This document shows positions 1 through 8,173 of a stretch of DNA of 64,000 bases, piece by piece. Location of the stretch: the NCBI GenBank assembly GCA_002070115.1, contig MWCO01000017.1, forward strand, positions 29,030-93,029. The letters run 5' to 3'. The notes beneath the pieces were generated by a model. That model searched no databases. It saw nothing but the letters and a program-made list of their open reading frames with translations, and was not told the DNA's origin. A program made the translations under genes and the position numbers. Numbering within the stretch: position 1 is the stretch's first letter; each line of letters starts with the position of its first letter. The DNA comes from Deltaproteobacteria bacterium ADurb.Bin207 (lineage in GTDB: Bacteria; Myxococcota_A; Polyangia; Polyangiales; Polyangiaceae).

Positions 1-65
1 ACATAGTGGTCCCGAACCTTGCGCTCGTAATCGAGCGCGATATTCAACGCTTCTTGAAGATTCAT
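1..65 (-). CDS. Ferritin-like / rubrerythrin-type protein, N-terminus only
   Basis: The ATG is at 65 and the gene runs off the left edge; only 21 residues are visible (MNLQEALNIALDYERKVRDHY). An AAGAGG ribosome-binding site lies just upstream. The pattern of a helix carrying ExA..YE.KVRDxY resembles the first helix of short ferritin-like proteins of Myxococcota, where a helix glutamate binds metal. With so little sequence this is a family guess, not a functional call. The neighbour to the right is transcribed divergently from it. Confidence 0.45.
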   Translation of the reverse strand, partial: MNLQEALNIALDYERKVRDHY

Positions 66-232
66 TTTACCCTCTTGTGGGTTTTCGAACGTCGAGTCTC
101 GATAAAACGCGAGCGTCTATCGTTGATACTCCGAACTGCTCGATCGAGTCGACCGGGAAATCGGGTTTTCGTAGGTTAATGGCTTGCGAGTTGGGATGGC
201 GTTCGACCGATGAGCGGGTTACCCTTGGATTC

Positions 233-805
233 ATGGACCCAAGGCTTCGCGTCATGGTGGCGGAAGGAGCGCTAGAGCGGTCTTCCTACTATGATTTGCT
301 GCGCGTCGCGCCAGGTGGGGACCCCAGCTCCTTGCAACGAGCCTTTCATGAGTTTGCGTTGGCGTTTCATCCGGACCGCCATGCCCATGAGGACACCACC
401 ATCCAGACGGCCGCAAAAAAAGTGTTCGAGCGAGGGGTGGAAGCCTATACCGTCTTGCGCAATCCAACCGCGGCGCAGCTCTATGACAAACGCTTGCAAG
501 AGGGGATGCTGCGCCTGCCCATCGAAGATATGTCACGGATCCAACGGCCTGCCCCCGTCGAGCCACCGCCCCTTCGAAAACCCTCACACCCGCCTCCGAC
601 CATCGAAAACGCTTTCGTGAGCGCCATGACGACCCCCGATGGCAGGACCATTGCCAAACGGGTCGAAAAACTCATCCACGACCAGCGGTATCGCGAAGCG
701 TACCTGCAACTGGGCTTGCTCGAAACTGTAGAGCCCAACAATCCCGCGGTTCGAAAACGCGCGGATCGCGTCGGCGCCTATCTCAAACGAATGAGTCGCC
801 AATAA
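233..805 (+). CDS. Small J-domain (DnaJ-like) protein
   Basis: A 190-residue protein with a J domain at about residues 14-80: SYYDLLRV helix start, FHPDRH (the HPD tripeptide that stimulates Hsp70 ATPase), then helix III/IV ending NPTAAQLYDKRL. A Pro-rich linker (about 100-125) and a C-terminal helical, TPR-like segment follow. There is no G/F region or zinc finger, so it is a class C J protein that probably recruits DnaK to a specific client. The reading frame is open back to 77, but the ATG at 233 puts the J domain at the usual place; the ribosome-binding site is weak. Its stop codon (TAA 803-805) lies in the terminator of the opposing tRNA gene. It is separate from the full dnaJ at 8174. 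Confidence 0.8.
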   Translation: MDPRLRVMVAEGALERSSYYDLLRVAPGGDPSSLQRAFHEFALAFHPDRHAHEDTTIQTAAKKVFERGVEAYTVLRNPTAAQLYDKRLQEGMLRLPIEDMSRIQRPAPVEPPPLRKPSHPPPTIENAFVSAMTTPDGRTIAKRVEKLIHDQRYREAYLQLGLLETVEPNNPAVRKRADRVGAYLKRMSRQ

Positions 806-834
806 AAAACGCCAGCCGATGAGTTCGACTGGCG
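804..834 (-). terminator. Rho-independent terminator of tRNA-Leu
   Basis: On the minus strand, just past the CCA end of the tRNA, CGCCAG (834-829) pairs with CTGGCG (815-810), with further partial pairing inside, followed by six T (809-804). The T tract overlaps the TAA stop of the J-domain gene on the other strand. Confidence 0.75.
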
Positions 835-836
835 CC

Positions 837-923
837 TGGTGCGAAGAGGGGGACTTGAACCCCCACGGGAGTAACCCCGCTAGCACCTCAAGCTAGTGCG
901 TCTGCCAATTCCGCCACCTTCGC
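837..923 (-). tRNA. tRNA-Leu(GAG)
   Basis: An 87-nt class II tRNA. The acceptor stem GCGAAGG pairs with the 3' arm ending CTTCGC, then A and an encoded CCA. The anticodon stem CTAGC/GCTAG closes the loop TTGAGGT, giving anticodon GAG (reads CUC/CUU leucine codons). A long variable arm and a T arm with GGTTCAAGTCC are visible. The long variable loop and the anticodon agree on leucine. Confidence 0.95.
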
Positions 924-929
924 GTAGCA

Positions 930-961
930 AGTAAAGAAAAAATGACTAAGCAAGCTGTCAA
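930..961 (-). promoter_or_regulatory. Probable tRNA-Leu promoter
   Basis: On the minus strand a perfect TTGACA (961-956) precedes TTTACT (935-930), which ends 7 nt before the mature tRNA 5' end. The 20-bp spacer is longer than the ideal 17, so the -10 assignment is tentative; the -35 match is exact. Confidence 0.4.
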
Positions 962-1044
962 CGGAGGGGCAAGTTAGGCGGATCGCATACGAAGTCAAGC
1001 GCGAACCGACCTGCGCTCCCATTTCTCCCATCGAACCCCAATCG

Positions 1045-2142
1045 CTATGGCGAAGACTCGAGCAAGGCCGCAACGATATCCCCGATTTCAAAGGGTTTTC
1101 TTACCCAGGCGGCCGCGTGATCCAGGATCGCCTGCTCCGGACGACAGGCCGAACCCGTGATCAGAATCAGCTTCGATGAATGACATCGTTCTTGGATTCG
1201 CCCCAAGGCCCGCGCAACGTCAGGCTCCAGCGGCGACAAGTCCACGAGCGCCGCGTCATACGTATTATCCGCCAACAATACCTGCATGCCTTCCTGATCA
1301 TAGGCCGCATCCACGACCGCCCCCCTTGCTCCCAAAGCAGTTTCGAGCAGCATCGATACCGCTGTATCGTCCTCCAAAACCAGCACACGCATGCCCTCCA
1401 ACCCCGCCACCGATGGGGTGCGACGACGCGGTTGCGCGGCGGCGGCACTGGGCCAGCATAACTCGAAAACCGCTCCAGGACCGGGATGCAACAAAGACAA
1501 CCGCCCCCCGTTCTCACGGGAAAGCTGGTGCGCATGACGTAGCCCAATGCCCGTGCCCCCTTGTCTCGTCGAGACAAGACCATCAAAAACGCGGCCGGCT
1601 CGATCGGGCGGTATCCCCGGTCCTTCGTCGGTGACCACAAACCGCAGCGTATCGGTGTCCAAGCACGCTACCGTAAGGGAAACCCTTGCACCATCAGGAG
1701 AAAACGCGATGGCGTTCAATAGGAGATTCGTCAGCACCTGAAGCGCCGACGATGGCGCCGTAACGCCTAACAGTCGTGCCTCGCCATCGATATGGCTGAA
1801 TAGCTCTATACCCTTGCGCTTGGCCTCGGGCTCCATGCCCACCACCGCATCGGCGACAATCGACTCACACACGGCTGGCTGCTCCGGAGCCTCCTTGCCG
1901 TAACCCATCGCCCGAAGGGCTATGGCACGCCCGTGGAGCCCCCGCTCTCGTGCCCAGTGTATCGCCCGCGAAACCGATGCGTCTTGCGTCGATGGTTGCT
2001 CCGCCGCCTCCAACCACCCCAGCACCACCGTCAAGGCATTGGCAACATCGTGCAAGGCTCCTTCAAGCTTTGCAATGCGCAGATGGGCGGATGTCTGCTC
2101 GTCCGTCGGTCGAGTCAATGCCAGTGGCTCCTTATCGTCCAA
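1045..2142 (-). CDS. Soluble hybrid histidine kinase with C-terminal receiver
   Basis: A 365-residue protein with no membrane segment or separate sensor domain. The dimerisation/phosphoacceptor helix carries the motif LHDVANALT near residue 30. The ATPase domain follows: N box LLLNAIAFSP (about 140), G1 DEGPGIP, and G2 GGTGIGL. Residues about 250-362 form a receiver domain (VLVLEDD, phosphoacceptor site VDLS, conserved lysine in RKPF). In such proteins the phosphate usually moves from His to the fused Asp, or the receiver controls the kinase. Lacking its own sensor, it probably gets its input from a partner protein. No response regulator lies next to it, so the output is unknown. It is followed downstream by the tRNA gene on the same strand. 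Confidence 0.88.
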   Translation of the reverse strand: MDDKEPLALTRPTDEQTSAHLRIAKLEGALHDVANALTVVLGWLEAAEQPSTQDASVSRAIHWARERGLHGRAIALRAMGYGKEAPEQPAVCESIVADAVVGMEPEAKRKGIELFSHIDGEARLLGVTAPSSALQVLTNLLLNAIAFSPDGARVSLTVACLDTDTLRFVVTDEGPGIPPDRAGRVFDGLVSTRQGGTGIGLRHAHQLSRENGGRLSLLHPGPGAVFELCWPSAAAAQPRRRTPSVAGLEGMRVLVLEDDTAVSMLLETALGARGAVVDAAYDQEGMQVLLADNTYDAALVDLSPLEPDVARALGRIQERCHSSKLILITGSACRPEQAILDHAAAWVRKPFEIGDIVAALLESSP

Positions 2143-2473
2143 GAGATCAAATCCTATCCGAACATACTATTACACTCGTGCGACCCAATGAGGTACCGCG
2201 AACCGATCGTAACTGCAAGAACCGCTTGCCATCCCCGCCTGCGCCAAGGGGAGAAGACGACTGCCCCTCCTGCTCACCGGTTCGTGTCTTCGCCACTAGG
2301 TTCGAGCCGATCAGGAGAACACCGCCTGCCTTCGGGAATCACCACCGATTCCATGCCTTCCTCTTCACAGGTTCGTCTCCGGTTCACGAAGACCCCGCTA
2401 CGTAGCGGCCATGGTCTAGGAACCGTCGGAGCATGGACGGGCTCCCCGTTCATTTATAACATATTGATATTGC
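2143..2473. other. Intergenic stretch, no gene seen
   Basis: About 330 bp between the start of the kinase gene and the end of the esterase gene, both on the minus strand. No convincing ORF or RNA fold was found. Its right end carries the AT-rich element at 2454-2476 and presumably also the kinase promoter, which I could not pinpoint. Confidence 0.5.
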
Positions 2474-2476
2474 TTA
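2454..2476 (+). repeat. AT-rich intergenic element, copy 1
   Basis: TTATAACATATTGATATTGC, matching the core TAACATATTGA shared with the copies at 58580 and 59900. It overlaps the last codon region of the esterase gene (stop at 2474). Confidence 0.45.
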
Positions 2477-3376
2477 TGTTTTATTATGCACCAGCACGCG
2501 TTCTTGCCACCGGAGCATTTCGATCCCACCGGGACCTCGATTGAAATCAATGTCGTGGGGACCCGCCACCAGATCGAATGCAAACCCTTGTGGGGCTGGT
2601 TGGAGCATCGAAGCGAGCTTTTCGAGGGTAGGTCGAAATGGGTCGTGGTCGCTCGTGAGTATCCGCAACGCCATCGGGTGAACGGGTTGTTGCCACGCCC
2701 ATCGAATTCGTTGAACCAGCATCGGCAACTCCTGATCGCGAAAGGCGGCTTGCAATGTTCCCACGGCTCCAAATTGTTCCGGATACAGGGTCGCCACCAG
2801 CAATGCCATTCTTCCGCCTAAACTCACCCCATCGATTCCCGTAGCCTGACGCGAGTCGATCACCGGAAAGCGCTTTCGTACCTTTGGGATCAAGTATTGT
2901 TTCACGAACCGAGCCATGGGCACCGCGGCGTCCAGATCCGAATGACCCAAAATATCCGGCGTGTACGGGCAGGCCACCACCAGGCCCCGCCATGGATTCG
3001 TACGAAGGGAATCATTGAGACGATCGAGATGCGATGGTGTGATCAGCCCGAGGAAATCATCGCGGGTCAACGGCGGTTGACGAAGACGTGCGGCGCTGCG
3101 GTCGAGCCCGTAATCACGAACCCAAGCCCAGGCTCCCACATCGAGCCCTCGATTCGCTTCTCCTCGTCCGTGCAACGCAATGACAAGGGGTAGCTTATGA
3201 TGCTCGTTGGCCCAGGTGGGCACCAAGACGACGACTCGTTGTGGGCCGCCTTCCTCAGGCCCGAACGATAGCTCGTGAAGGCGTATCTCGCTCGTATCGA
3301 CGTCGGTTCGGTTCTGTCGGCAGCAGCCGGCAAGCAGCCCCAGGCATCCACCGAGCCAACTGCGACGACGCAACAC
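2474..3376 (-). CDS. Secreted lipoprotein, alpha/beta-hydrolase (esterase-like)
   Basis: 300 residues starting at GTG, with the signal sequence MLRRRSWLGGCLGLLAGC: the lipobox LAGC puts the acylated cysteine at residue 18. The hydrolase fold shows the oxyanion-hole motif ALHGRGE (about 68), the nucleophile elbow GVSLGG (about residue 185) and a late histidine in GPHDID (about 275), as in esterase D/feruloyl-esterase-like enzymes. The substrate is unknown. The start codon lies one base after the stop of the preceding gene (3378), so the two are co-transcribed. Anchoring in the envelope suggests a role on ester-linked cell-wall or external compounds. Confidence 0.8.
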   Translation of the reverse strand: MLRRRSWLGGCLGLLAGCCRQNRTDVDTSEIRLHELSFGPEEGGPQRVVVLVPTWANEHHKLPLVIALHGRGEANRGLDVGAWAWVRDYGLDRSAARLRQPPLTRDDFLGLITPSHLDRLNDSLRTNPWRGLVVACPYTPDILGHSDLDAAVPMARFVKQYLIPKVRKRFPVIDSRQATGIDGVSLGGRMALLVATLYPEQFGAVGTLQAAFRDQELPMLVQRIRWAWQQPVHPMALRILTSDHDPFRPTLEKLASMLQPAPQGFAFDLVAGPHDIDFNRGPGGIEMLRWQERVLVHNKT

Positions 3377-3377
3377 G

Positions 3378-3737
3378 CTAGGGTATCCGCGAAGATGTGG
3401 CGCGACGAACGAGGTCGACGAGAGCAGGGTCTTGTTCGAGTTGCGTGCGCAAGGTGGAGCGAATAAACGCGAGGTTTTCGCTTGGGATGCGGTCTACCAG
3501 ATGGGAAACGGCCTGATTGACCCGGATGTCGAGGTATTCTTCCACACTGATTTCACCCGATTTAAGTTGTTCTAGAGGCGAGGTTTTCAGCGTGGCTTCG
3601 GTGGATTCGACCTTCGATAACGAAAACTCTTCGGGTGAGTCGACGCTTTGCCCAGGGCTCGGAGCGTCCACTGCAGCCGTCGTGGGTGAGATGAACTCTC
3701 CGGGCCTGCCTGATTTTCCGATTGGATTGATTCCCAT
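3378..3737 (-). CDS. Unknown small protein (119 aa)
   Basis: The start ATG at 3737 has GAGG 9 nt upstream. The first 50 residues are Pro/Ser/Thr-rich and look disordered. Residues about 52-119 are predicted helical, with the acidic stretch SGEISVEEYLDIRV and the end RSTLRTQLEQDPALVDLVRRAT. No signal peptide or membrane segment is present. It lies between the unknown 3822-4304 gene and the esterase gene. I do not recognise a named family. The domain shape (disordered tail plus small helical bundle) would fit an adaptor or chaperone. Confidence 0.7.
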   Translation of the reverse strand: MGINPIGKSGRPGEFISPTTAAVDAPSPGQSVDSPEEFSLSKVESTEATLKTSPLEQLKSGEISVEEYLDIRVNQAVSHLVDRIPSENLAFIRSTLRTQLEQDPALVDLVRRATSSRIP

Positions 3738-3821
3738 CTGATGCCTCGTCAGTATGCCACGAGTTTTTCTATCGAACGAGTCGAAGGCGGAGATTGAACG
3801 TCATCGCGGATCATCGGCCAT

Positions 3822-4304
3822 TCATCGAATGTTGTTGATGGCGTTTTTCACGGTGTCGTGCTTGGCCTTCAGCACATTGGAGTAGGTGGTAAATGCGCGA
3901 TTTTGAGCGGCTACCCGTTCTTGTAACTCGATCAAGTATAAGTTCATGTCCTGGCTTCTGGCGAGGGCTCCTTCGACGGCCTCATCGCTGACACCCGCCG
4001 CATCTTGGGCACCCGATATTGGTGCGGAGCCGGGGCCTGTCACGCCAAGACCTCCGACTCCCGCGGGCGAGATGCCTGGCCCAATCGACATACCAAGGGG
4101 CCCAGGTCGCACGGATGCGGCCACAACGGGGCCGGAAGGCAACACATGAATCGCCGCGGACGCTCCGCGAAGAAATTGCTGGGCACTCCCTCGCATGACC
4201 TCACCGAACGTGGGGCCATCGGGAGGCGTAACCCGATGAGCGGAAGGAGTCATCATGACTTCCGAAGGACTGGAAGCAGGTCGTACACCCATGGTCATAG
4301 ACAT
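3822..4304 (-). CDS. Unknown Gly/Pro-rich protein with C-terminal helix (160 aa)
   Basis: The reading frame is open to 4412, but the ATG at 4304 has a clear AGGAG 7 nt upstream and is taken as the start. It begins with a Met/Thr/Ser/Pro-rich segment, then SGPVVAASVRPG and a Gly/Pro/Ser-rich middle (about 75-100). It ends in a charged helix (about 115-160, LYLIELQERVAAQNR to KHDTVKNAINNIR). The helical end loosely recalls small secreted filament or needle subunits, but that is only an impression, and no secretion machinery is in the window. It is downstream of the mlaE-type permease and upstream of the 3378 gene on the same strand. Confidence 0.65.
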   Translation of the reverse strand: MSMTMGVRPASSPSEVMMTPSAHRVTPPDGPTFGEVMRGSAQQFLRGASAAIHVLPSGPVVAASVRPGPLGMSIGPGISPAGVGGLGVTGPGSAPISGAQDAAGVSDEAVEGALARSQDMNLYLIELQERVAAQNRAFTTYSNVLKAKHDTVKNAINNIR

Positions 4305-4401
4305 ATCTGTTCTCCTGAACGTCGACGCGAACCTGGTCGACCGAGGTTGATATCCACCCTTCGGACCGTCGCACCCACAAGTTGCGCACAATCTGTATTG
4401 G

Positions 4402-4424
4402 CGTGAAAACACTTCGTTTTCACG
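4402..4424. repeat. Perfect 9-bp inverted repeat (hairpin or operator)
   Basis: CGTGAAAAC at 4402-4410 and GTTTTCACG at 4416-4424, separated by 5 nt, between the permease stop (4455) and the next start (4304) on the minus strand. There is no T tract after the stem, so a simple terminator is not supported. A processing/attenuation hairpin or a repressor site for the downstream three genes is possible. Confidence 0.55.
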
Positions 4425-4454
4425 GGATTGACGACGAGCCCCGCGCGCGATGGG

Positions 4455-5264
4455 CTACAAGTCCGTCATCAAGCTCGTGATGATGTAGTTGGCGATCAGG
4501 ATCGATACTGCGGACTGCACGACGGCGCGTGTGGTGGCCATTCCAACACCGCGTGCTCCTCCTGATGCGTAGAAGCCGTGTCGGCATGAGATCGCCGAGA
4601 TGAGAAAACCAAAAACGACGGATTTGATGAGCCCCATGACGATGTCCGCGGGGACCGTAAACTGGCGGATTTTATCGACAAATATGCCTGGGTCCACGTT
4701 CAGCCACATCACGGCCACGACGTAAGCCCCTACCGTACCGATGATGGTGTACACCACATACAGAAGGGGCATCATCGTGATCGCTGCAAACATGCGTGGG
4801 GTCAGCAAGTACTGCACTGGGCTCACGCTCATTGTGGTGATGGCATCGATTTGTTCTGTGACACGCATATTTCCAAGCTCCGCCGCCATGGCGCTGCCCA
4901 CACGAGCCGTCACCATCAATCCCGCGAACACCGGTGCCATCTCTCGCGTCAAGGCGACAACCACGATCCCTCCCACCATGGTTTCCGCTTGAAATATTCG
5001 TAAGGCATGGATCATTTGAAGCGCCAACACCATGCCGCTGAACGCCCCCGTCAACGATACGATGAACAAGGACTGCACCCCCACGAAGTCCATCATCGCC
5101 ACCATTTGACCCACACGAAATGGCTTTCGCATAAGCCAATATAAGGTCTGCCCCGTCAACTGAACCGTCGTCCCCACCCCGTCGAGCACATCGATGACCG
5201 GAGCCAATAACTCCATCACGGCCCGAAGCGCCTGCTTTCCAAAACCTTGGGGTTTGCTGGACAC
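4455..5264 (-). CDS. mlaE: MlaE-family ABC transporter permease
   Basis: 269 residues with five to six hydrophobic segments and the MlaE signature region GAFSGMVLALQ, LTREMAPVFAGLMVTARVGSA, AELGNMRVTEQIDA, and a C-terminal SAISCRHGFYASGGARGVG...TRAVV. MlaE forms the membrane part of an inner-membrane lipid transporter that normally works with an ATPase (MlaF) and an MCE protein (MlaD). Neither partner is adjacent here. The frame is open to 5336, which would overlap tsaE by 61 bp. The GTG at 5264, 11 bp after the tsaE stop and preceded by AAGAG, is preferred. Co-transcribed with tsaE. Confidence 0.88.
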   Translation of the reverse strand: MSSKPQGFGKQALRAVMELLAPVIDVLDGVGTTVQLTGQTLYWLMRKPFRVGQMVAMMDFVGVQSLFIVSLTGAFSGMVLALQMIHALRIFQAETMVGGIVVVALTREMAPVFAGLMVTARVGSAMAAELGNMRVTEQIDAITTMSVSPVQYLLTPRMFAAITMMPLLYVVYTIIGTVGAYVVAVMWLNVDPGIFVDKIRQFTVPADIVMGLIKSVVFGFLISAISCRHGFYASGGARGVGMATTRAVVQSAVSILIANYIITSLMTDL

Positions 5265-5275
5265 GATGGCTCTTA

Positions 5276-5806
5276 TTAATCCTGTTTGTCGTCCGCGCGA
5301 ACCATAAGCTTGTTCGGAAGTGCGCGCGAAGACCATTGGCGGGCTCGTGGACCGGTGGCCACCAACGTGGCTGCACGGCTTGGCCCACTCATTTCAAGCT
5401 TCACCAATAGGGCATCCCCCCCCAATTCCCGAAGATACGGTTCTCCCCATTCGACGAACAATACCGCTCCATGGGCTCGCATCTCCCGCAATAGCAGTTG
5501 GTCCACTTCCGACCCATCCGATACGCGATACAAATCGGCATGCACGAGTCGAGGGACGGTTTCGTACTCATGCACCAGGGTGAATGTTGGGCTCGTCACC
5601 CGTATTTCTGGGCCGACTCCCATAGCTCGCGCGACCGATCTCGTCAAAAACGTTTTCCCGGCTCCCAGACCGCCCGTAAGCACCACCAGATCCCCGGCGA
5701 TGACCCCTTGTGCCAGCCATCGACCGAGGCGGGTCGTGGCTCGACGGGTCGGCAGTTCCACCGTCGCAATCTCCTGCATGGGCAGCGTCCCGTGGCGTTC
5801 ATCCAT
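5276..5806 (-). CDS. tsaE: tRNA threonylcarbamoyladenosine biosynthesis ATPase TsaE
   Basis: 176 residues. The Walker A is GGLGAGKTFLTR (about 45-56), then the family motifs SPTFTLVHEY and LVHADLYR and the Walker-B-like VLFVEWGE. TsaE is the ATPase that drives the TsaB-TsaD complex in making t6A37 on ANN-decoding tRNAs, in the cytoplasm. tsaB and tsaD are not next to it. It is the first gene of the minus-strand run that includes the permease, and is divergent from the coiled-coil gene at 5974. Confidence 0.93.
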   Translation of the reverse strand: MDERHGTLPMQEIATVELPTRRATTRLGRWLAQGVIAGDLVVLTGGLGAGKTFLTRSVARAMGVGPEIRVTSPTFTLVHEYETVPRLVHADLYRVSDGSEVDQLLLREMRAHGAVLFVEWGEPYLRELGGDALLVKLEMSGPSRAATLVATGPRARQWSSRALPNKLMVRADDKQD

Positions 5807-5973
5807 GGCTGATTTCTACCCGGTTTTTCGTCTTATGGGTCCGTATCGTCCCGTTCGGGTCCTGGTGGGACCCTTATCTTCCATCTAGCCTTCCAAGACA
5901 GCGTATGCGAAGGCATGGGGCGCTGCTAGAGTGCGCACGCCTCACCATTGACCAAACTGCACGCTGGAAGATC

Positions 5974-8085
5974 ATGCAACCCACCGACGCCTCCGTCGTT
6001 CTCGCCCCTTATCTCGAGCCCGTCATTCGAGGCCGCCGCGTAGCGGTGCTCGGAGATGCCACCGATCCTTTGGGCTCTGCGCTCCTCGAGCGCGGTGCTC
6101 GATTGGTCCACGTGTATGACCCTGACGCATCGCGCGTGGCAGAGGTGCTTGCGCGACAAGGAGCTTCGCGCACCCTGATGACGGCACCGTTGCCGGACGG
6201 TGAATTGGCCGTGCGCGATGGGGCTTTTGACACTGTTGTCGTTCCCAATCTCGTCTTGTTCGACCCCGTGGATACGGTAGTGGCCCGGGCGAGAAAACTG
6301 GTGGCCGCTCACGGCTATGCCGTATTCGTATCCCCCAATCCGGACCGGACTGCCAGTTCGGTGGAGCGACAGCTATCGTATTACGAACTGTACGATCTCA
6401 TCGCCTTGCAATTTCCTGAAGTGCGGATGCTCGGCCAAGCTCCTTTTTCAGGGTATCTCATCGCGGATTTCGCACCGGAGGGAGATCCCGATGTGGTGGT
6501 CGATACCTCATTGGTGGACCGAAAAGACCAGGAACCCAAGTGGTTCGTGGCGTTGGGCACACAACAGGCGCGTCGTCTCGATCCGTTTACGATCATTCAG
6601 GTGCCGGGGGACTTGGCACCTGTTGCCGGTGATGAAGCGGTAACGAATGCACTGCAGCAGGAGGTGCAATCGTTAAAAAAGGAACTCGAGCAGACGCGGA
6701 GCCAGGCCGCCTCGTTACCCATCGTTCCCCGTGTTCAACCCAGAAACGAACGCGTGGAAGCTCTGGAGGCAAGCCTTCGGGAAAAAGAAGAGGAATTGCG
6801 ACGTGTGGAGCTTCGCGCGGGTGACAATCACGTTCGCGCGGGTCGACTCGAAAACAAAGTTCGTGACCTCGAGGAAGAGCTTCGTCACCAACGCGACCGC
6901 GCCTTTCGTTTGAGCAACGATCTCGAGGAAGAGAAAAAGTCGCATACCAAAGCCGAACTCGAACTACGCATGATTCGCAGTCGTGCTGACATGCCTCCGG
7001 TGCAGGAGGGAGCCTCCAAAGTTGAAATCGATCGGCTCCGTGCGGCTCTCGGACAAGCGGAAACGCAGGTCGCGACGCTCCAATCCGAAAACTCGACCTT
7101 GCGCGATCGGCTCACGGATGCAGAAAAACAAGGCCTGTTTTTGCGCGATTCGCTCGAGGACATCCGGACCGAAAAACTTCAGGTCGAAAAACACGTGGTC
7201 GATCTGCAACGAGCCTTGGCCGAGAAAGAGGCGCGAATCGATGAACTCGATGCTCTCGTTGTCGATTTGCAGGAGGCTTCCGGGGATCCTGAACTGGAAC
7301 GGGAACTCGATAGAACGCGTCGAGAACTAGCCGATCTCCAAGCTTCTTTCGATGCCTCCTTGCAGAGCAAACTCAGCGAGGTCGCCAAGCTCGTTCGCGA
7401 GCGTGATGACGCGCGCGCGAGGGCCGAACAGGTGCGGCTCGACAAGGAACAACGCCTGGTTTCCGTGGCGCAGGAGCGCGATACGGCTCGTGCCTCCCTT
7501 CAAGCCTCTCTCGAAAAATCAGCGGATCTAGAAGCAGCTTTGCATACGTTGCGCGAACAACTCAGCGCGTTGCAGTCCGCTGCCTCGCAGCAGCATGATC
7601 AGACCCTCGTGGAAATGACGCAACGGCGCGATGAAGCGGTGGCGATGCTCGAGAGCCTTCGTCAGCAGCAAGAGCAAGAAGTGGAAGCTTTGGAACATAC
7701 GTTGCGAGAGCGGGGCCAGGAGATTCAGCGTCTACAATCGGACGTGATGCATCATGAACTCTTGGTGCGAGAGCTTGTGCAGCGTTTGCCCGAGGTGTCG
7801 CAGGCCGAGGCGCAAGGCGTGACCGATGCGCGAAGGGACACGTGGCTGGAGGAATCGGCGCGGCGTGAGGGCGAGCTGCAGCAAGCGCGGTGGAAAGTAG
7901 CGGAGTTGGAGCAACGCTTGCGGGATCAAGAGGAGCGAACGGAAGTTTCGACGGAAGTGGCGGAACTGGAACGTGCCCTTTTCGCGGCGCAAAATGAGTT
8001 GGACGCCATGCGTCAGGCGCTGGCAACGCGGCCGGCCGTGCCTGCGGATATGGCAGGCAGCGGGCAGGTTCCCCAGGAGAAATAA
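5974..8085 (+). CDS. Methyltransferase-like domain fused to a very long coiled coil
   Basis: 703 residues; the ATG at 5974 has GGAAG 4 nt upstream, and the frame open to 5710 is unlikely to be used. Residues 1 to about 200 look like a Rossmann SAM-binding fold: RRVAVLGDATDPLG (a degenerate motif I), an acidic end of strand 2 (HVYDPD), and the strand FDTVVVPNLVLF where catalytic motif IV would be. Residues about 215-690 are nearly unbroken heptads rich in Glu/Arg/Gln/Leu. The glycine motif is not the usual GxGxG, so it may bind a ligand without methylating. The architecture (globular N-terminus plus long coiled coil) resembles myxobacterial polarity and motility scaffolds. That is an analogy only. 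Confidence 0.75.
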   Translation: MQPTDASVVLAPYLEPVIRGRRVAVLGDATDPLGSALLERGARLVHVYDPDASRVAEVLARQGASRTLMTAPLPDGELAVRDGAFDTVVVPNLVLFDPVDTVVARARKLVAAHGYAVFVSPNPDRTASSVERQLSYYELYDLIALQFPEVRMLGQAPFSGYLIADFAPEGDPDVVVDTSLVDRKDQEPKWFVALGTQQARRLDPFTIIQVPGDLAPVAGDEAVTNALQQEVQSLKKELEQTRSQAASLPIVPRVQPRNERVEALEASLREKEEELRRVELRAGDNHVRAGRLENKVRDLEEELRHQRDRAFRLSNDLEEEKKSHTKAELELRMIRSRADMPPVQEGASKVEIDRLRAALGQAETQVATLQSENSTLRDRLTDAEKQGLFLRDSLEDIRTEKLQVEKHVVDLQRALAEKEARIDELDALVVDLQEASGDPELERELDRTRRELADLQASFDASLQSKLSEVAKLVRERDDARARAEQVRLDKEQRLVSVAQERDTARASLQASLEKSADLEAALHTLREQLSALQSAASQQHDQTLVEMTQRRDEAVAMLESLRQQQEQEVEALEHTLRERGQEIQRLQSDVMHHELLVRELVQRLPEVSQAEAQGVTDARRDTWLEESARREGELQQARWKVAELEQRLRDQEERTEVSTEVAELERALFAAQNELDAMRQALATRPAVPADMAGSGQVPQEK

Positions 8086-8090
8086 GTCGG

Positions 8091-8118
8091 TTGACAGACG
8101 AGCAGGCGGACTTACTGT
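8091..8118 (+). promoter_or_regulatory. Probable dnaJ promoter
   Basis: TTGACA at 8091-8096 and TACTGT at 8113-8118 with a 16-bp spacer, just after the stop of the coiled-coil gene and about 55 bp before the dnaJ start. No CIRCE inverted repeat is visible. Confidence 0.45.
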
Positions 8119-8173
8119 GCGCCTGAAGATCGCGTGAGATTCACGATACCGGCCGAGCGCCGGAAACGCCCCC

